A DNA stretch of 59,620 nt, taken from NCBI GenBank assembly GCA_038227045.1, contig JBBRQD010000022.1, positions 1-59,620 of the forward strand. Reading direction: 5' to 3'. Below are positions 1 to 7,484 of the stretch, piece by piece. Position numbers and translations under genes: made by a program. Under the pieces are notes generated by a model that was not told the DNA's origin, ran no database searches, and saw only the letters and a list, made by a program, of their open reading frames with translations. How positions within the stretch are numbered: the stretch's first letter is position 1; every line of letters begins with the position of its first letter. The stretch is from JANXLS01 sp038227045. GTDB lineage: Bacteria; Planctomycetota; SZUA-567; H5-PLA8.

Positions 1-140
1 TCGTTCTCGCTTGCGGCGGGCGGCGTTGAACTTCGTTGGCCTCGCACGGCGTATCCTCTTGATACGCCTTTGCTCGACCGCCTCGTTCAACTTGCCCGGC
101 GCGGCGCGATAACGACGCTTTAGAAATGCGCGGGTCAATA
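1..140. repeat. Truncated copy of a 165-bp hairpin element
   Basis: This stretch aligns without gaps, with only scattered mismatches, to 36082-36221. Its right end (117-140) is a 24-nt terminal inverted repeat whose reverse complement equals exactly the left terminal repeat of the other copy at 36057-36080. The left 25 bases of the element lie beyond the window edge. The two arms are largely complementary, so a single strand would fold into one long imperfect hairpin. No protein is supported here. The structure suggests a MITE or REPIN-like non-autonomous element; no transposase that would move it is visible. Confidence 0.8.
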
Positions 141-173
141 GATGCACGCGTCTTCTAAAAATTTGTTACAACG

Positions 174-200
174 AACTCTGCCGAAAGGCAGAGTTTTTTT
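174..200 (+). terminator. Rho-independent terminator
   Basis: A perfect 9-bp stem (AACTCTGCC / GGCAGAGTT) with a GAAA tetraloop is followed by a run of T. It would end transcription coming from a gene to the left of the window. It lies about 135 bases before larB, so larB should have its own promoter. Confidence 0.85.
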
Positions 201-334
201 GTCGGCTTGCCGCCGGCCAACTTCTCATTTTCTCCGTTTTTCTTCTGCGAACCTCCGCGCCCTTCACGGTGAATCATTTTTAGTTCCGTATCTTTCATTG
301 ACGAAATGCGGATTCGCCGGAAAACTAGGGAACT
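201..334. other. Intergenic region upstream of larB
   Basis: No gene is supported; short ORFs here lack ribosome sites. The segment near 244-272 (reading tctgcgaacctccgcgccc and on) resembles degenerate intergenic repeats that recur in many environmental genomes. The promoter of larB should be here but no convincing -35/-10 pair was found. Confidence 0.4.
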
Positions 335-1666
335 ATGCAACCAGACCAGATTCGCGACTTGTTGGAACACGTAAAATCCGGAACGAGCAGTGTTGACGAA
401 GCCTTTGTGCGGCTGGCGGAACTGCCGTTCAGCGACTTGGGCGACGCCAAGCTCGACAACCACCGCGCGCTGCGCTGCGGCTTCGCCGAAGTCGTTCTAT
501 GCCGGGGCAAGGAACCTCGTGACGTGGCGCGGATCATCGAAGAGGGCTTGCGCCTGTTGCCGATGATGCTGGCCACGCGAGCCGAGAAGCGGCACATCGA
601 CGCAATCAAAGAACGCTTCCCCGGCGCGCTCGTCAACCTGCGCGGCGGCACCGTGCGCGTCGGCAACGCGGTGTCGCTGAAGGCGCGCGGCTCGGTGATG
701 GTCGTCACTGCCGGCACCGGCGACATTCCCGTGGCCGAAGAAGCGCTGGAGACGCTGCGCGCGTTCGGTTGCGACGGCTACCACTGCTACGATGTCGGTG
801 TTGCGGGACTGCATCGCGTGCTGGCCGTTTTGCCGGAGATGCGCAAGGCGGCAGTGATTATCTGTGTCGCGGGCATGGAAGGCGCGCTGCCAAGCGTGCT
901 CGCCGGTCTCGTGGCGTGTCCCGTTATCGCGGTGCCGACGAGCGTCGGATATGGGGCGAGTTTCAGCGGCGTCGCCGCGCTGCTGGGCATGTTGAACTCC
1001 TGCGCCGGCGGCGTGAGCGTGGTCAACATCGACAATGGTTACGGCGCCGCGATGATCGCGTTGAGAATGATCGCCGACCGCGATTGGCCCATCGTCGAAG
1101 TCCCCGCGAAGCCAATCGAAACGGCCAACGCCGAGGATCTCGCGGCCGCCAAATTTGCCGCACGCGACGAGCATACCGCCCGGCTTGAAAAGGCTGTCGC
1201 GCAACTCGTGGCAATCGCGCAAAAGCCCCTGGTGGTCGAATCGCCAAAGATCGAGATCAACCATTCACACCAGGATGCGCAGGTGTCGCGCCTCGAAAAA
1301 GCCATCTCCGAAGTGGCAGCGATTGCGCAAAAAATGAAGGAACTCAACGACCGCCACGGCGACAGCGCAAATGCGGAACTCGCCGCGCGGCTCGATCGCA
1401 CTGTCGAAAGTCTCGCGGTGGCCGTGGCGCGGCCGGTCATCGTTGAATTCGCGGGCACGCCGCCCGCCACCGTTTCCGCAAATCCTTCCCCGCCCGTCGA
1501 AATCATCGCACCGAAGCCGGCGCCTGCCGTGCAGGCGAAAACACATGCGCACGAGCCCGCCAAACACGCGCCGCACGCGGCAAAGAATAAATCGGCTGTT
1601 GTGAAAGGCGGCGCGCGCGGTAAAAAACCAGATAGTTCCGCAAAGAAGGCAAAAGGTAAATCGTAA
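335..1666 (+). CDS. larB: LarB-like nickel-pincer nucleotide carboxylase with long C-terminal tail
   Basis: LarB carboxylates and hydrolyses nicotinic acid adenine dinucleotide, the first step towards the nickel-pincer cofactor of LarA-type racemases. Residues about 1-250 match the family: a helical N-terminal region, then an AIR-carboxylase (PurE-like) fold with GTGDIPVAEEA near 128, CVAGMEGALPSVLAGL near 177 and NSCAGGVSVVNIDNGYGAA near 221. The Cys at 223 falls where the family has its conserved catalytic cysteine. Typical LarB proteins are about 250 residues; this one is 443. The extra 190 residues hold three degenerate coiled-coil-like repeats starting near 282, 319 and 351 (ARLEKAVAQLVAIAQ and relatives) and a Lys/Ala/Pro-rich histone-like tail. 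No larA, larC or larE is in the window. Function of the core is secure; the tail's role is unknown. Confidence 0.88.
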   Translation: MQPDQIRDLLEHVKSGTSSVDEAFVRLAELPFSDLGDAKLDNHRALRCGFAEVVLCRGKEPRDVARIIEEGLRLLPMMLATRAEKRHIDAIKERFPGALVNLRGGTVRVGNAVSLKARGSVMVVTAGTGDIPVAEEALETLRAFGCDGYHCYDVGVAGLHRVLAVLPEMRKAAVIICVAGMEGALPSVLAGLVACPVIAVPTSVGYGASFSGVAALLGMLNSCAGGVSVVNIDNGYGAAMIALRMIADRDWPIVEVPAKPIETANAEDLAAAKFAARDEHTARLEKAVAQLVAIAQKPLVVESPKIEINHSHQDAQVSRLEKAISEVAAIAQKMKELNDRHGDSANAELAARLDRTVESLAVAVARPVIVEFAGTPPATVSANPSPPVEIIAPKPAPAVQAKTHAHEPAKHAPHAAKNKSAVVKGGARGKKPDSSAKKAKGKS

Positions 1667-1674
1667 TCAAGAAA

Positions 1675-2343
1675 GTGAGCGACGCCATGAGCGCGAATAA
1701 TAAATCGGTGCTGAAGACCATCGGCGAGCATGGTGCCGTGCTGGTTGTGCGTTGTGAGACGGAAGACGAAGCGGTGAACGGCATCCGCGCGGTGCTGGAA
1801 GGCGGCATCAAAGCGGTCGAAGTCACGTTTACGGTGCCCGGAGCGCCGGGCGTGATCCGCCGGGTGAAACACGAATTCGGCGATTCGGTTTTGCTGGGAG
1901 CCGGAACGGTGCTGACACCCGAGCAAGCCGAGGACGCAGTCGATGCGGGCGCAGTCTATCTGATTTCGCCCAATACCGACGAGAAAGTGATCGGCGCGGC
2001 AAAACGCTTGAACGTGCTCTCGATTCCCGGCGCGTTCACCCCGTCGGAAGTGGTGCGCGCGTGGGATCTGGGCGCCGACGCGGTCAAGATTTTTCCGGCA
2101 TCGCTGGGCGGTCCGCCGTACATCAAATCGCTGAAAGCGCCCTTGCCGAACATTCCGATGATTCCCACCGGCGGCGTGGACGAACGGACCGTCGGAGAAT
2201 TCTTCCGCGCCGGCGCATTCGCAGTCGGAGTCGGCGGCGCGCTCTTCGATCCCAAACGGCTCAAAGCCAAAGACTACGCGGGCATGACGGACGTGGCCAA
2301 GCGCTTTACGACCGCGTTGCGGTTGGCGCGAGAGTCGTCCTAG
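1675..2343 (+). CDS. eda: KDPG/KHG-type aldolase (2-keto-3-deoxy-6-phosphogluconate aldolase family)
   Basis: This is a class I aldolase of the Eda family, which cleaves 2-keto-3-deoxy-6-phosphogluconate to pyruvate and glyceraldehyde 3-phosphate and often acts on 4-hydroxy-2-oxoglutarate too. The 222-aa length fits. Family motifs are visible: a Glu in the KAVEVTFTVP strand, GAGTVLTPEQAEDAVDAGA, and DAVKIFPASLGG, which carries the Schiff-base lysine. It ends with the phosphate-binding segment IPTGGVDERTVGEFFRAGA. The GTG at 1675 starts 9 bases after the larB stop, so the two are probably cotranscribed; an ATG at 1687 is an alternative start. No edd or other Entner-Doudoroff gene is nearby, so the physiological substrate is not fixed by context. 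The closest alternatives are other 2-keto-3-deoxy aldolases of the same fold. Confidence 0.9.
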   Translation: MSDAMSANNKSVLKTIGEHGAVLVVRCETEDEAVNGIRAVLEGGIKAVEVTFTVPGAPGVIRRVKHEFGDSVLLGAGTVLTPEQAEDAVDAGAVYLISPNTDEKVIGAAKRLNVLSIPGAFTPSEVVRAWDLGADAVKIFPASLGGPPYIKSLKAPLPNIPMIPTGGVDERTVGEFFRAGAFAVGVGGALFDPKRLKAKDYAGMTDVAKRFTTALRLARESS

Positions 2344-2459
2344 GGGTTAGGGGATGGAGATTAGTGGCCAGGGGCTTCGCCTCCAAATTTCCAATTCTAA
2401 TCACAAATGCCTTTTCCCTAATCCATAGCCCCTAATTCCTAACCCCTAACCCCCTTTGT
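2342..2459. repeat. G-rich/C-rich inverted repeat between genes
   Basis: On the plus strand the segment opens with TAGGGGTTAGGGG right at the aldolase stop codon and closes with CCTAACCCCTAACCCCC just before nnrD. The ends are inverted copies, with other TTAG/CTAA-type fragments between them. It could form a stem-loop or G-quadruplex and may act as a terminator or transcript stabiliser. It looks telomere-like in composition but is internal, so it is not a chromosome end. Confidence 0.7.
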
Positions 2460-2475
2460 CGGAAACTCAAACACC

Positions 2476-3369
2476 GTGCACCCGAACCTCATCCCCTTCA
2501 CCGAAATTCCTCTGTTGTCTCCGCGCGCGAACGATGCCAATAAAGGCGACTGCGGGCGGGTGGTGGTAATTGGCGGATCGCGGGGAATGGCCGGCGCGCC
2601 CTGCCTGTCCGCGCGCGCCGCGTGCCGCGCCGGGGCGGGGCTTGTGCTGGTGGGCGTTCCCAAATCGATTTGGGACGTTGTCGCGGCGAAGCTCGACGAA
2701 GCGCAAACGCGGGGCGTCGGTTCGGGCGCGGACGATGAGATTACCGAACAGGCCACGCCTGAATTGCTGGAAATCTGCGCGTGGTCCGACGTGGTCGTGA
2801 TGGGTCCAGGCCTGTCGCATCGCGCCGAAACGTCCAAGACCGTTCACGCAATAGTTGCCCAATGCGAACGGCCAATGGTGCTGGACGCCGACGCGCTCAA
2901 CGCCTTCAGCGGTGGGCGCGCCGAGCTTATATTCGCATCCCAGAAAAAACACACCTCACGCGAGGTCGTGCTGACGCCGCATCCCGGCGAAATGGCGCGC
3001 CTGCTCAATACGTCGATCGAAGTGGTTCAATCCGACCGCGCGCAGGCGGTGCGGGCGTGCGCCGATTTGACGGGCGCCGTGGCGGTGTTGAAAGGCGCGG
3101 AGACCCTGGTCTGCGACGGCCGGCGGCTGTATGTGAATAACACCGGCAACCCGGGCATGGCCACCGGCGGCACAGGCGACGTGCTGGCTGGCATCGTCGG
3201 CGCGCTGATCGGCCAGGACATGCCGGCTTTCGAGGCCGCGTGTTTGTCCGTGTATCTGCACGGCCTGGCGGGCGATATCGCCGCTGAAAAACGCGGCATG
3301 TGGTCGCTGGTCGCGGGCGATCTGATCGAAGAATTGCCGGCGGCGTTTTTAAAGCACGTTCGGGGATGA
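2476..3369 (+). CDS. nnrD: ADP-dependent (S)-NAD(P)H-hydrate dehydratase
   Basis: This enzyme repairs hydrated, damaged NAD(P)H in the cytoplasm at the cost of ADP or ATP. It is a ribokinase-fold protein (YjeF C-terminal domain). Visible motifs are GDCGRVVVIGGSRGMAGA near 24, VVMGPGLSH near 107, VLDADALNAFSG near 136, VVLTPHPGEMARLL near 160, and the nucleotide and catalytic loop NNTGNPGMATGGTGDVLAGI near 221. The length of 297 aa matches the stand-alone dehydratase; the epimerase (NnrE) domain that is often fused is absent and is not adjacent. The start is a GTG at 2476, the first in-frame start before the conserved domain. The preceding G-rich repeat separates it from the aldolase. Confidence 0.92.
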   Translation: MHPNLIPFTEIPLLSPRANDANKGDCGRVVVIGGSRGMAGAPCLSARAACRAGAGLVLVGVPKSIWDVVAAKLDEAQTRGVGSGADDEITEQATPELLEICAWSDVVVMGPGLSHRAETSKTVHAIVAQCERPMVLDADALNAFSGGRAELIFASQKKHTSREVVLTPHPGEMARLLNTSIEVVQSDRAQAVRACADLTGAVAVLKGAETLVCDGRRLYVNNTGNPGMATGGTGDVLAGIVGALIGQDMPAFEAACLSVYLHGLAGDIAAEKRGMWSLVAGDLIEELPAAFLKHVRG

Positions 3370-3390
3370 AAACTCCGATAGGGGCAATTT

Positions 3391-3903
3391 ATGCGAAAGA
3401 TCGTGCTAATCGCCATCGTTCTCCTGGTGTGCGGAGCCTCCTTTTATTATTGGAATTTTTATAATCAAAGTTTTCAGGGCAACAGGCTGTCGAATCACGC
3501 GATCCGCATTCTGAATTCGGCGGAACACTTCGAACTTTTGTCGCTCGAACCACATGCCAATGCGAAAACGCCCACAACAGCTTTCGAGCGATTTCAGAAC
3601 TATCGCGTGTTAGGAAAACTCGAATTCAAGGATTCCGCGAACCGCTCGGAATTGGTGAACGCGCTCGCTAAATCAATCGAGAAAATGAAAGGCGACGAGC
3701 CGGCTCTCGCGTGCTTCAATCCACGTCATGGAATTCATGCCACGCTGGGAACTGAAACTGTTGATCTGGTGATCTGTTTTGAGTGCGAACAAGTGGAAAT
3801 TCATCATGGTAGCATTCACAGATATGTGCGCACAACAAGCGGTGCTGCATCGATATTCAATGCACCATTGAAGGCAGCAAATATTCCACTCGACGAAGAT
3901 TAG
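3391..3903 (+). CDS. Small membrane-anchored hypothetical protein
   Basis: The 170-aa product is not recognised. Residues about 4-24 (IVLIAIVLLVCGASFYYW) form one hydrophobic segment, either an uncleaved anchor or a signal peptide, followed by a soluble domain of about 145 residues with a central Cys pair region (LVICFECEQVEIHHG). Compared with neighbours the sequence is less G+C-rich. The ATG has a fair ribosome site (AGGGG 7 bases upstream) and follows the nnrD stop by 21 bases, so it may be cotranscribed. The gene ends immediately before an 83-bp MITE. Confidence 0.65.
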   Translation: MRKIVLIAIVLLVCGASFYYWNFYNQSFQGNRLSNHAIRILNSAEHFELLSLEPHANAKTPTTAFERFQNYRVLGKLEFKDSANRSELVNALAKSIEKMKGDEPALACFNPRHGIHATLGTETVDLVICFECEQVEIHHGSIHRYVRTTSGAASIFNAPLKAANIPLDED

Positions 3904-3915
3904 TGGTACAGACGG

Positions 3916-3998
3916 GAATGGCGCATAGTTAAGCCGCTTTTGGCGACTCCGCTCCCACGCATTGCACGTGTGCATCGTCCTTAACTATGTGCCATTCG
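3916..3998. mobile_element. 83-bp MITE, copy A
   Basis: This segment is identical over all 83 bases to 58478-58560. Its ends are 18-nt inverted repeats with one mismatch (GAATGGCGCATAGTTAAG at the left). An internal GCAC-GT-GTGC palindrome lies near the centre. The outer bases (acagac on both sides) resemble the longer IS ends seen beside copy B. It sits between two convergent genes, where its hairpin could also act as a terminator. It is inferred to be a deletion derivative of the IS4-type element whose remnant lies at 58283-58453. Confidence 0.85.
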
Positions 3999-4009
3999 GT
4001 ACAGACGGA

Positions 4010-4702
4010 TCATTCGGATCTCAACCTGTATCCCACTCCGGTTTCGGTCAGCAGATATTTCGGCCGCGCCGGTTCCGCTTCGATTTTCTTGCGAAGTTGT
4101 CCTATGAAAATCCGCAGATAATGCGATTCGTCTTCGTGGCTCGGGCCCCAGACCGCTTTCAACAGATGCCGGTGCGTCAGCACTTTTCCGGCGTGGCGGA
4201 CCATCTCGGTCAGCATTTTGTATTCGAGCGGCGTGAGATGAATTTCGTTGCCGTCAACGAAGACCTGGCGTTTTTCCAAATCCACTTTCAGACCGCCCGA
4301 CACAAAGACGGTCTCCGGCACTTCGCCCGGCGTTTGCGCGCGGCGGCGCAGACACACGCGGATGCGCGCCTGTAATTCGCCGGTGTTGAAGGGCTTGGTC
4401 AGGTAGTCGTCGGCCCCCGCGTCCAGCCCGGCGATCTTGTCTTTTTCCTGCCCGCGCGCGGAGACAATGATCACCGGCGCAATGCTCCATTCGCGCAGTT
4501 GCCGGAGCACGTCGAGACCCTCCATATCGGGCAGGCCGAGATCGAGCAGGACCAGATCCGGGTTGTGCGACGCGGCCAGCGCGAGGCCTTCGCGACCGGT
4601 TTGCGCTTCAATTAATTTAAACGACGGCGCGGACAAGACCGTGCGCAGGAACCGCAGGATGGGGACTTCGTCTTCGATGGCGAGAATGACTGGGGCGTTC
4701 AT
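4010..4702 (-). CDS. kdpE: KdpE response regulator
   Basis: An OmpR-family DNA-binding regulator of 230 aa that, when phosphorylated by KdpD, activates the kdp potassium-uptake operon. The receiver domain (about 4-118) carries the acidic pair in IEDEV, the phosphoacceptor Asp54 in LLDLGLPDM, and the switch lysine in DDYLTKPFN. The winged-helix domain (about 130-228) has LTPLEYKMLTEMVRHAGKV and ends in the family's YLLTETGVGYRL. I chose the ATG at 4702, directly before the conserved VILAIEDE strand. The longer ORF would translate an inverted-repeat element (4732-4786), which is not part of the family. It follows kdpD, so the locus is one sensor-regulator module. KdpE boxes are proposed at 14274 and 13489. 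Confidence 0.93.
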   Translation of the reverse strand: MNAPVILAIEDEVPILRFLRTVLSAPSFKLIEAQTGREGLALAASHNPDLVLLDLGLPDMEGLDVLRQLREWSIAPVIIVSARGQEKDKIAGLDAGADDYLTKPFNTGELQARIRVCLRRRAQTPGEVPETVFVSGGLKVDLEKRQVFVDGNEIHLTPLEYKMLTEMVRHAGKVLTHRHLLKAVWGPSHEDESHYLRIFIGQLRKKIEAEPARPKYLLTETGVGYRLRSE

Positions 4703-4731
4703 GTAGACCTGCGCTTTCTGTTCAAAAGTTT

Positions 4732-4786
4732 GTAGTTCCGCCTTCAGGCGGTCTTCATTTGCCGGACCGCCTGAAGGCGGAACTAC
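4732..4786. repeat. Perfect 22-bp inverted repeat between kdpD and kdpE
   Basis: Arms 4732-4753 and 4765-4786 are exact reverse complements around an 11-base loop, and pairing continues outwards with one mismatch. The core reads GTTCCGCCTTCAGGCGG. The hairpin fills the gap between the kdpD stop and the kdpE start. Similar palindromes are dispersed in some Verrucomicrobiota genomes. It may reduce downstream transcription or protect the kdpD mRNA 3' end. Confidence 0.85.
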
Positions 4787-4792
4787 GAACAC

Positions 4793-7456
4793 TCATTTCT
4801 CAATCGGCAAGGTGAATCGAAAAACTGCGCCGCCGCCGTCGCGATTTTCGGCCTCTATTTTCCCACCGTGAGCGCGCACGATACCTTTGCAAATCGCCAA
4901 GCCCAACCCCGTGCCGGGCGCGGTGCGCGGGGAGGCGCCGCGATAGAATTTATCGAAGACGCGCTCCTCGTCGCCCTCGCTGAAGCCCGGTCCGCGGTCG
5001 GCGATTTCGACGACGATCGCTTCCGGTGCCTGGCGCGCTGAAATGTCGAGCGGTGTGTCTTTAGGCGTGTATTTTACCGCATTTTCAACCAGATTGAAAA
5101 ACACTTGTTCGATCAACACGGCGTCGATCGGGACCATCGGCAAGTCGGTCGGCAGGTTCAGGCGCACGGGCCGGCCGGCCAGCAACTTGTTGAGCCGGTT
5201 CAATGCCGCGCCGAGCGTTTCTTCGAGCGGCTGCGGCTCTTTGGCGACTTTCAAATGCCCCGCTTCGAGTTTCGTCATTTCGAGCAGATTGCTGACCTGC
5301 CGCCCGAGCCGTTCGGCTTCGTCGTGAATCGTCTGCAGAAGTTCCTTGCGCGTCTCGGACGCGAGCGTGTCGCCTTGTTCCAAAAGGCTGCTGGCCGCGC
5401 CGCCGATCGAGGTCAGCGGCGTGCGCAGGTCGTGCGACACGGAACTCAGCAGTGAACCACGCAGCCGTTCGGTTTCGATTTCGACCGCCTGATGCTGCCC
5501 TTCGTCGGCCAGCCGATCGCGTTCCAAAGCGAGCGCGGTTTGATTGGCGAAGGCTTCGAGGAGACGCAATTGGTCGGAGACAAGCAACTGTTCGCGATTG
5601 CGCGGTCGCACGCCCAGAGCTCCGACCGGCCCCTGCGCTCCCAGCAATGGCACGTACAGCGCTTCGGCGGACGGCAATGTGTCGGTCCCCAATCCCGCGA
5701 TTTGCCCGAGATCGAAGACCCACTGCGCGACGCTCTGTTCCCGCGGATTGATCGCGAAATCAGATTCTTTTCCGGCGCGAATAACGAGCTTGCCGCGCGC
5801 GTCGGGAAGCAGCGCGACGACCTGGCAATCGAACACTTCGGCGATGTGCGCGACGGCGCCTTCAAGCAGCGTCTCCGTGCCCAGCGAACTGGCGAGCTTG
5901 CGGCTCAGGCCATGCAGCGCCGAAATGCGCCGCTCCCTCAAACGCGCGGAATCGGCAGCCAGGCGCACCCGCACAGTGAGTGTGCTGATCACGAGAGCCA
6001 CCAGGAGCATGGCGCTGAATGTGGGGATGTATTGCGTGTCCGACACGGCGAAGGAAAAGCGCGGTTCGACGAAGAAAAAATCGAATGCGAGGACGCTTAG
6101 AACCGACGCCAGAATCGCCGGGCCGCGCTTGCTGCGGCACGCCACAAACACGACGCCCAGCAAATAGACCATGACCAGATTCGTCAGCTCCATCCGGCGA
6201 AAGATCAGATGATTCAATACCGTGGCGAGCGCGACGATCGCGGCGCTTTCCAAATAATCCCGGGCCGAACCGGTACGCGGCACATCGCTCAATTTTGGGA
6301 GCGGCTTGGCGTTGTCGCTCTCGCCGCGAATGACGTACACGTCCATGTCGGCGCTGAGCCGGATCAGCTCGTCCACGACGTTTCCAAAAAACACATCGCG
6401 CCAGCGCGCGTGCACGGGCTTGCCGACGACGATCTTCGTGACGTTGCGCGAACGCGCGAACTCCACGGTCTCCTCGACCACTTTTTCGCCGCTGACGGTC
6501 GAGGTCTGCGCGCCCAATTTTTCGGCCAGCCGAAGATTCTCGACGACGCGGTCTTTCTGTTCCTGCGATGCCGAGAGCGTGGCCGGCGTTTCAATATGGA
6601 GCGCGATCCAATCGCCGCGCAGGCTGTCGGCCAGGCGTTTCGCGGCGCGAACCAGGCGCGCGGACGACGGGCTGGGGCCGACGCACACGAGAATGCGCTC
6701 TTTGGTGTGCCACGCCGGCGCGCCGGTTTGTCCGGTGTGCAGCGATTGAACCTGGCGGTTGACCTTTTCCGCGGTGAACCGCAGCGACAGCTCGCGCAGC
6801 GCGGCGAGCTTGCCTTCCTTGAAAATTTTCTGGCGCGCGCGTTCGGCCTGCTGCGGGAAATACACTTTGCCTTCCGCCAGCCGTTTGAGCAAATCGACGG
6901 GCGGCAAGTCGACCACTTCGATTTCGTCGGCGTCTTCGAGCACCGAATCCGGCACCGTTTCGCGCACGATCACGCCGGTGATTTGCGCCACGACATCGTT
7001 GAGCGATTCGATGTGCTGAATATTGACGGTCGTGAATACGTTGATGCCGTTGTCAAGCAGTTCCTTGACATCCTGCCAGCGCTTGGCGTGGCGGCAGCCC
7101 GGCGCATTGGTGTGAGCGAGTTCGTCAACGAGAATCCACTGCGGTTTGCGCGCGAGAGCCGCGTCGAGATCGAATTCTTCCAGCTTGACATTTTGATAGT
7201 CGATGATTTTTTTCGGCAGAATATCGAGACCCAGCAGCACCAGCGCGGTCTCCTTGCGCCCGTGCGTTTCGACGATGCCCGCGACGACATCGTCGCCGCC
7301 GCCGGCGCGCGTGCGCGCCGCTTCGCACATCGCGTATGTTTTCCCGACGCCGGCACACGCACCCAGAAAGACCTTGAGCTTGCCCCGCTTGGCGCGCACG
7401 TCTTCGTCCTGCACGCGCGCGAGCAATGCATCGGGATCGGGTCTTAGATCGGTCAT
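4793..7456 (-). CDS. kdpD: KdpD sensor histidine kinase
   Basis: Membrane sensor kinase for potassium and turgor stress, partner of KdpE. Domain order in the 887-aa protein: KdpD N-terminal domain with a Walker A motif (GACAGVGKT, 32-40), a USP-like domain in the next 250 residues, four closely spaced transmembrane segments (near 400-500), a GAF-like region, a HisKA dimerisation domain with the phosphoacceptor His675 in SSVSHDLRTP, and an HATPase domain with NLVENAVKYTP, DRGPGF and GTGLGLAICKG. The ATG at 7456 is preferred over the ORF start at 7516 because it has a Shine-Dalgarno (AAGGA and GGAG) upstream and does not run into the kinase gene. It starts 28 bases after the upstream Ser/Thr kinase gene and belongs to the same transcript. 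Confidence 0.95.
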   Translation of the reverse strand: MTDLRPDPDALLARVQDEDVRAKRGKLKVFLGACAGVGKTYAMCEAARTRAGGGDDVVAGIVETHGRKETALVLLGLDILPKKIIDYQNVKLEEFDLDAALARKPQWILVDELAHTNAPGCRHAKRWQDVKELLDNGINVFTTVNIQHIESLNDVVAQITGVIVRETVPDSVLEDADEIEVVDLPPVDLLKRLAEGKVYFPQQAERARQKIFKEGKLAALRELSLRFTAEKVNRQVQSLHTGQTGAPAWHTKERILVCVGPSPSSARLVRAAKRLADSLRGDWIALHIETPATLSASQEQKDRVVENLRLAEKLGAQTSTVSGEKVVEETVEFARSRNVTKIVVGKPVHARWRDVFFGNVVDELIRLSADMDVYVIRGESDNAKPLPKLSDVPRTGSARDYLESAAIVALATVLNHLIFRRMELTNLVMVYLLGVVFVACRSKRGPAILASVLSVLAFDFFFVEPRFSFAVSDTQYIPTFSAMLLVALVISTLTVRVRLAADSARLRERRISALHGLSRKLASSLGTETLLEGAVAHIAEVFDCQVVALLPDARGKLVIRAGKESDFAINPREQSVAQWVFDLGQIAGLGTDTLPSAEALYVPLLGAQGPVGALGVRPRNREQLLVSDQLRLLEAFANQTALALERDRLADEGQHQAVEIETERLRGSLLSSVSHDLRTPLTSIGGAASSLLEQGDTLASETRKELLQTIHDEAERLGRQVSNLLEMTKLEAGHLKVAKEPQPLEETLGAALNRLNKLLAGRPVRLNLPTDLPMVPIDAVLIEQVFFNLVENAVKYTPKDTPLDISARQAPEAIVVEIADRGPGFSEGDEERVFDKFYRGASPRTAPGTGLGLAICKGIVRAHGGKIEAENRDGGGAVFRFTLPIEK

Positions 7457-7484
7457 TGCGGCTCCAGTTTTCCTTTCGTGTTCA

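Noticed and set aside
142..396. Small ORF over the terminator and larB start
   Set aside because: It spans a strong terminator hairpin, has no ribosome site and overlaps larB in another frame.
2342..2459. Chromosome or replicon end (telomere)
   Set aside because: Genes continue on both sides on the same strand and the G-rich words are only a few copies long.
6209..7447. A 412-codon plus-strand ORF opposite kdpD
   Set aside because: Antisense shadow of kdpD without ribosome site or conserved features.
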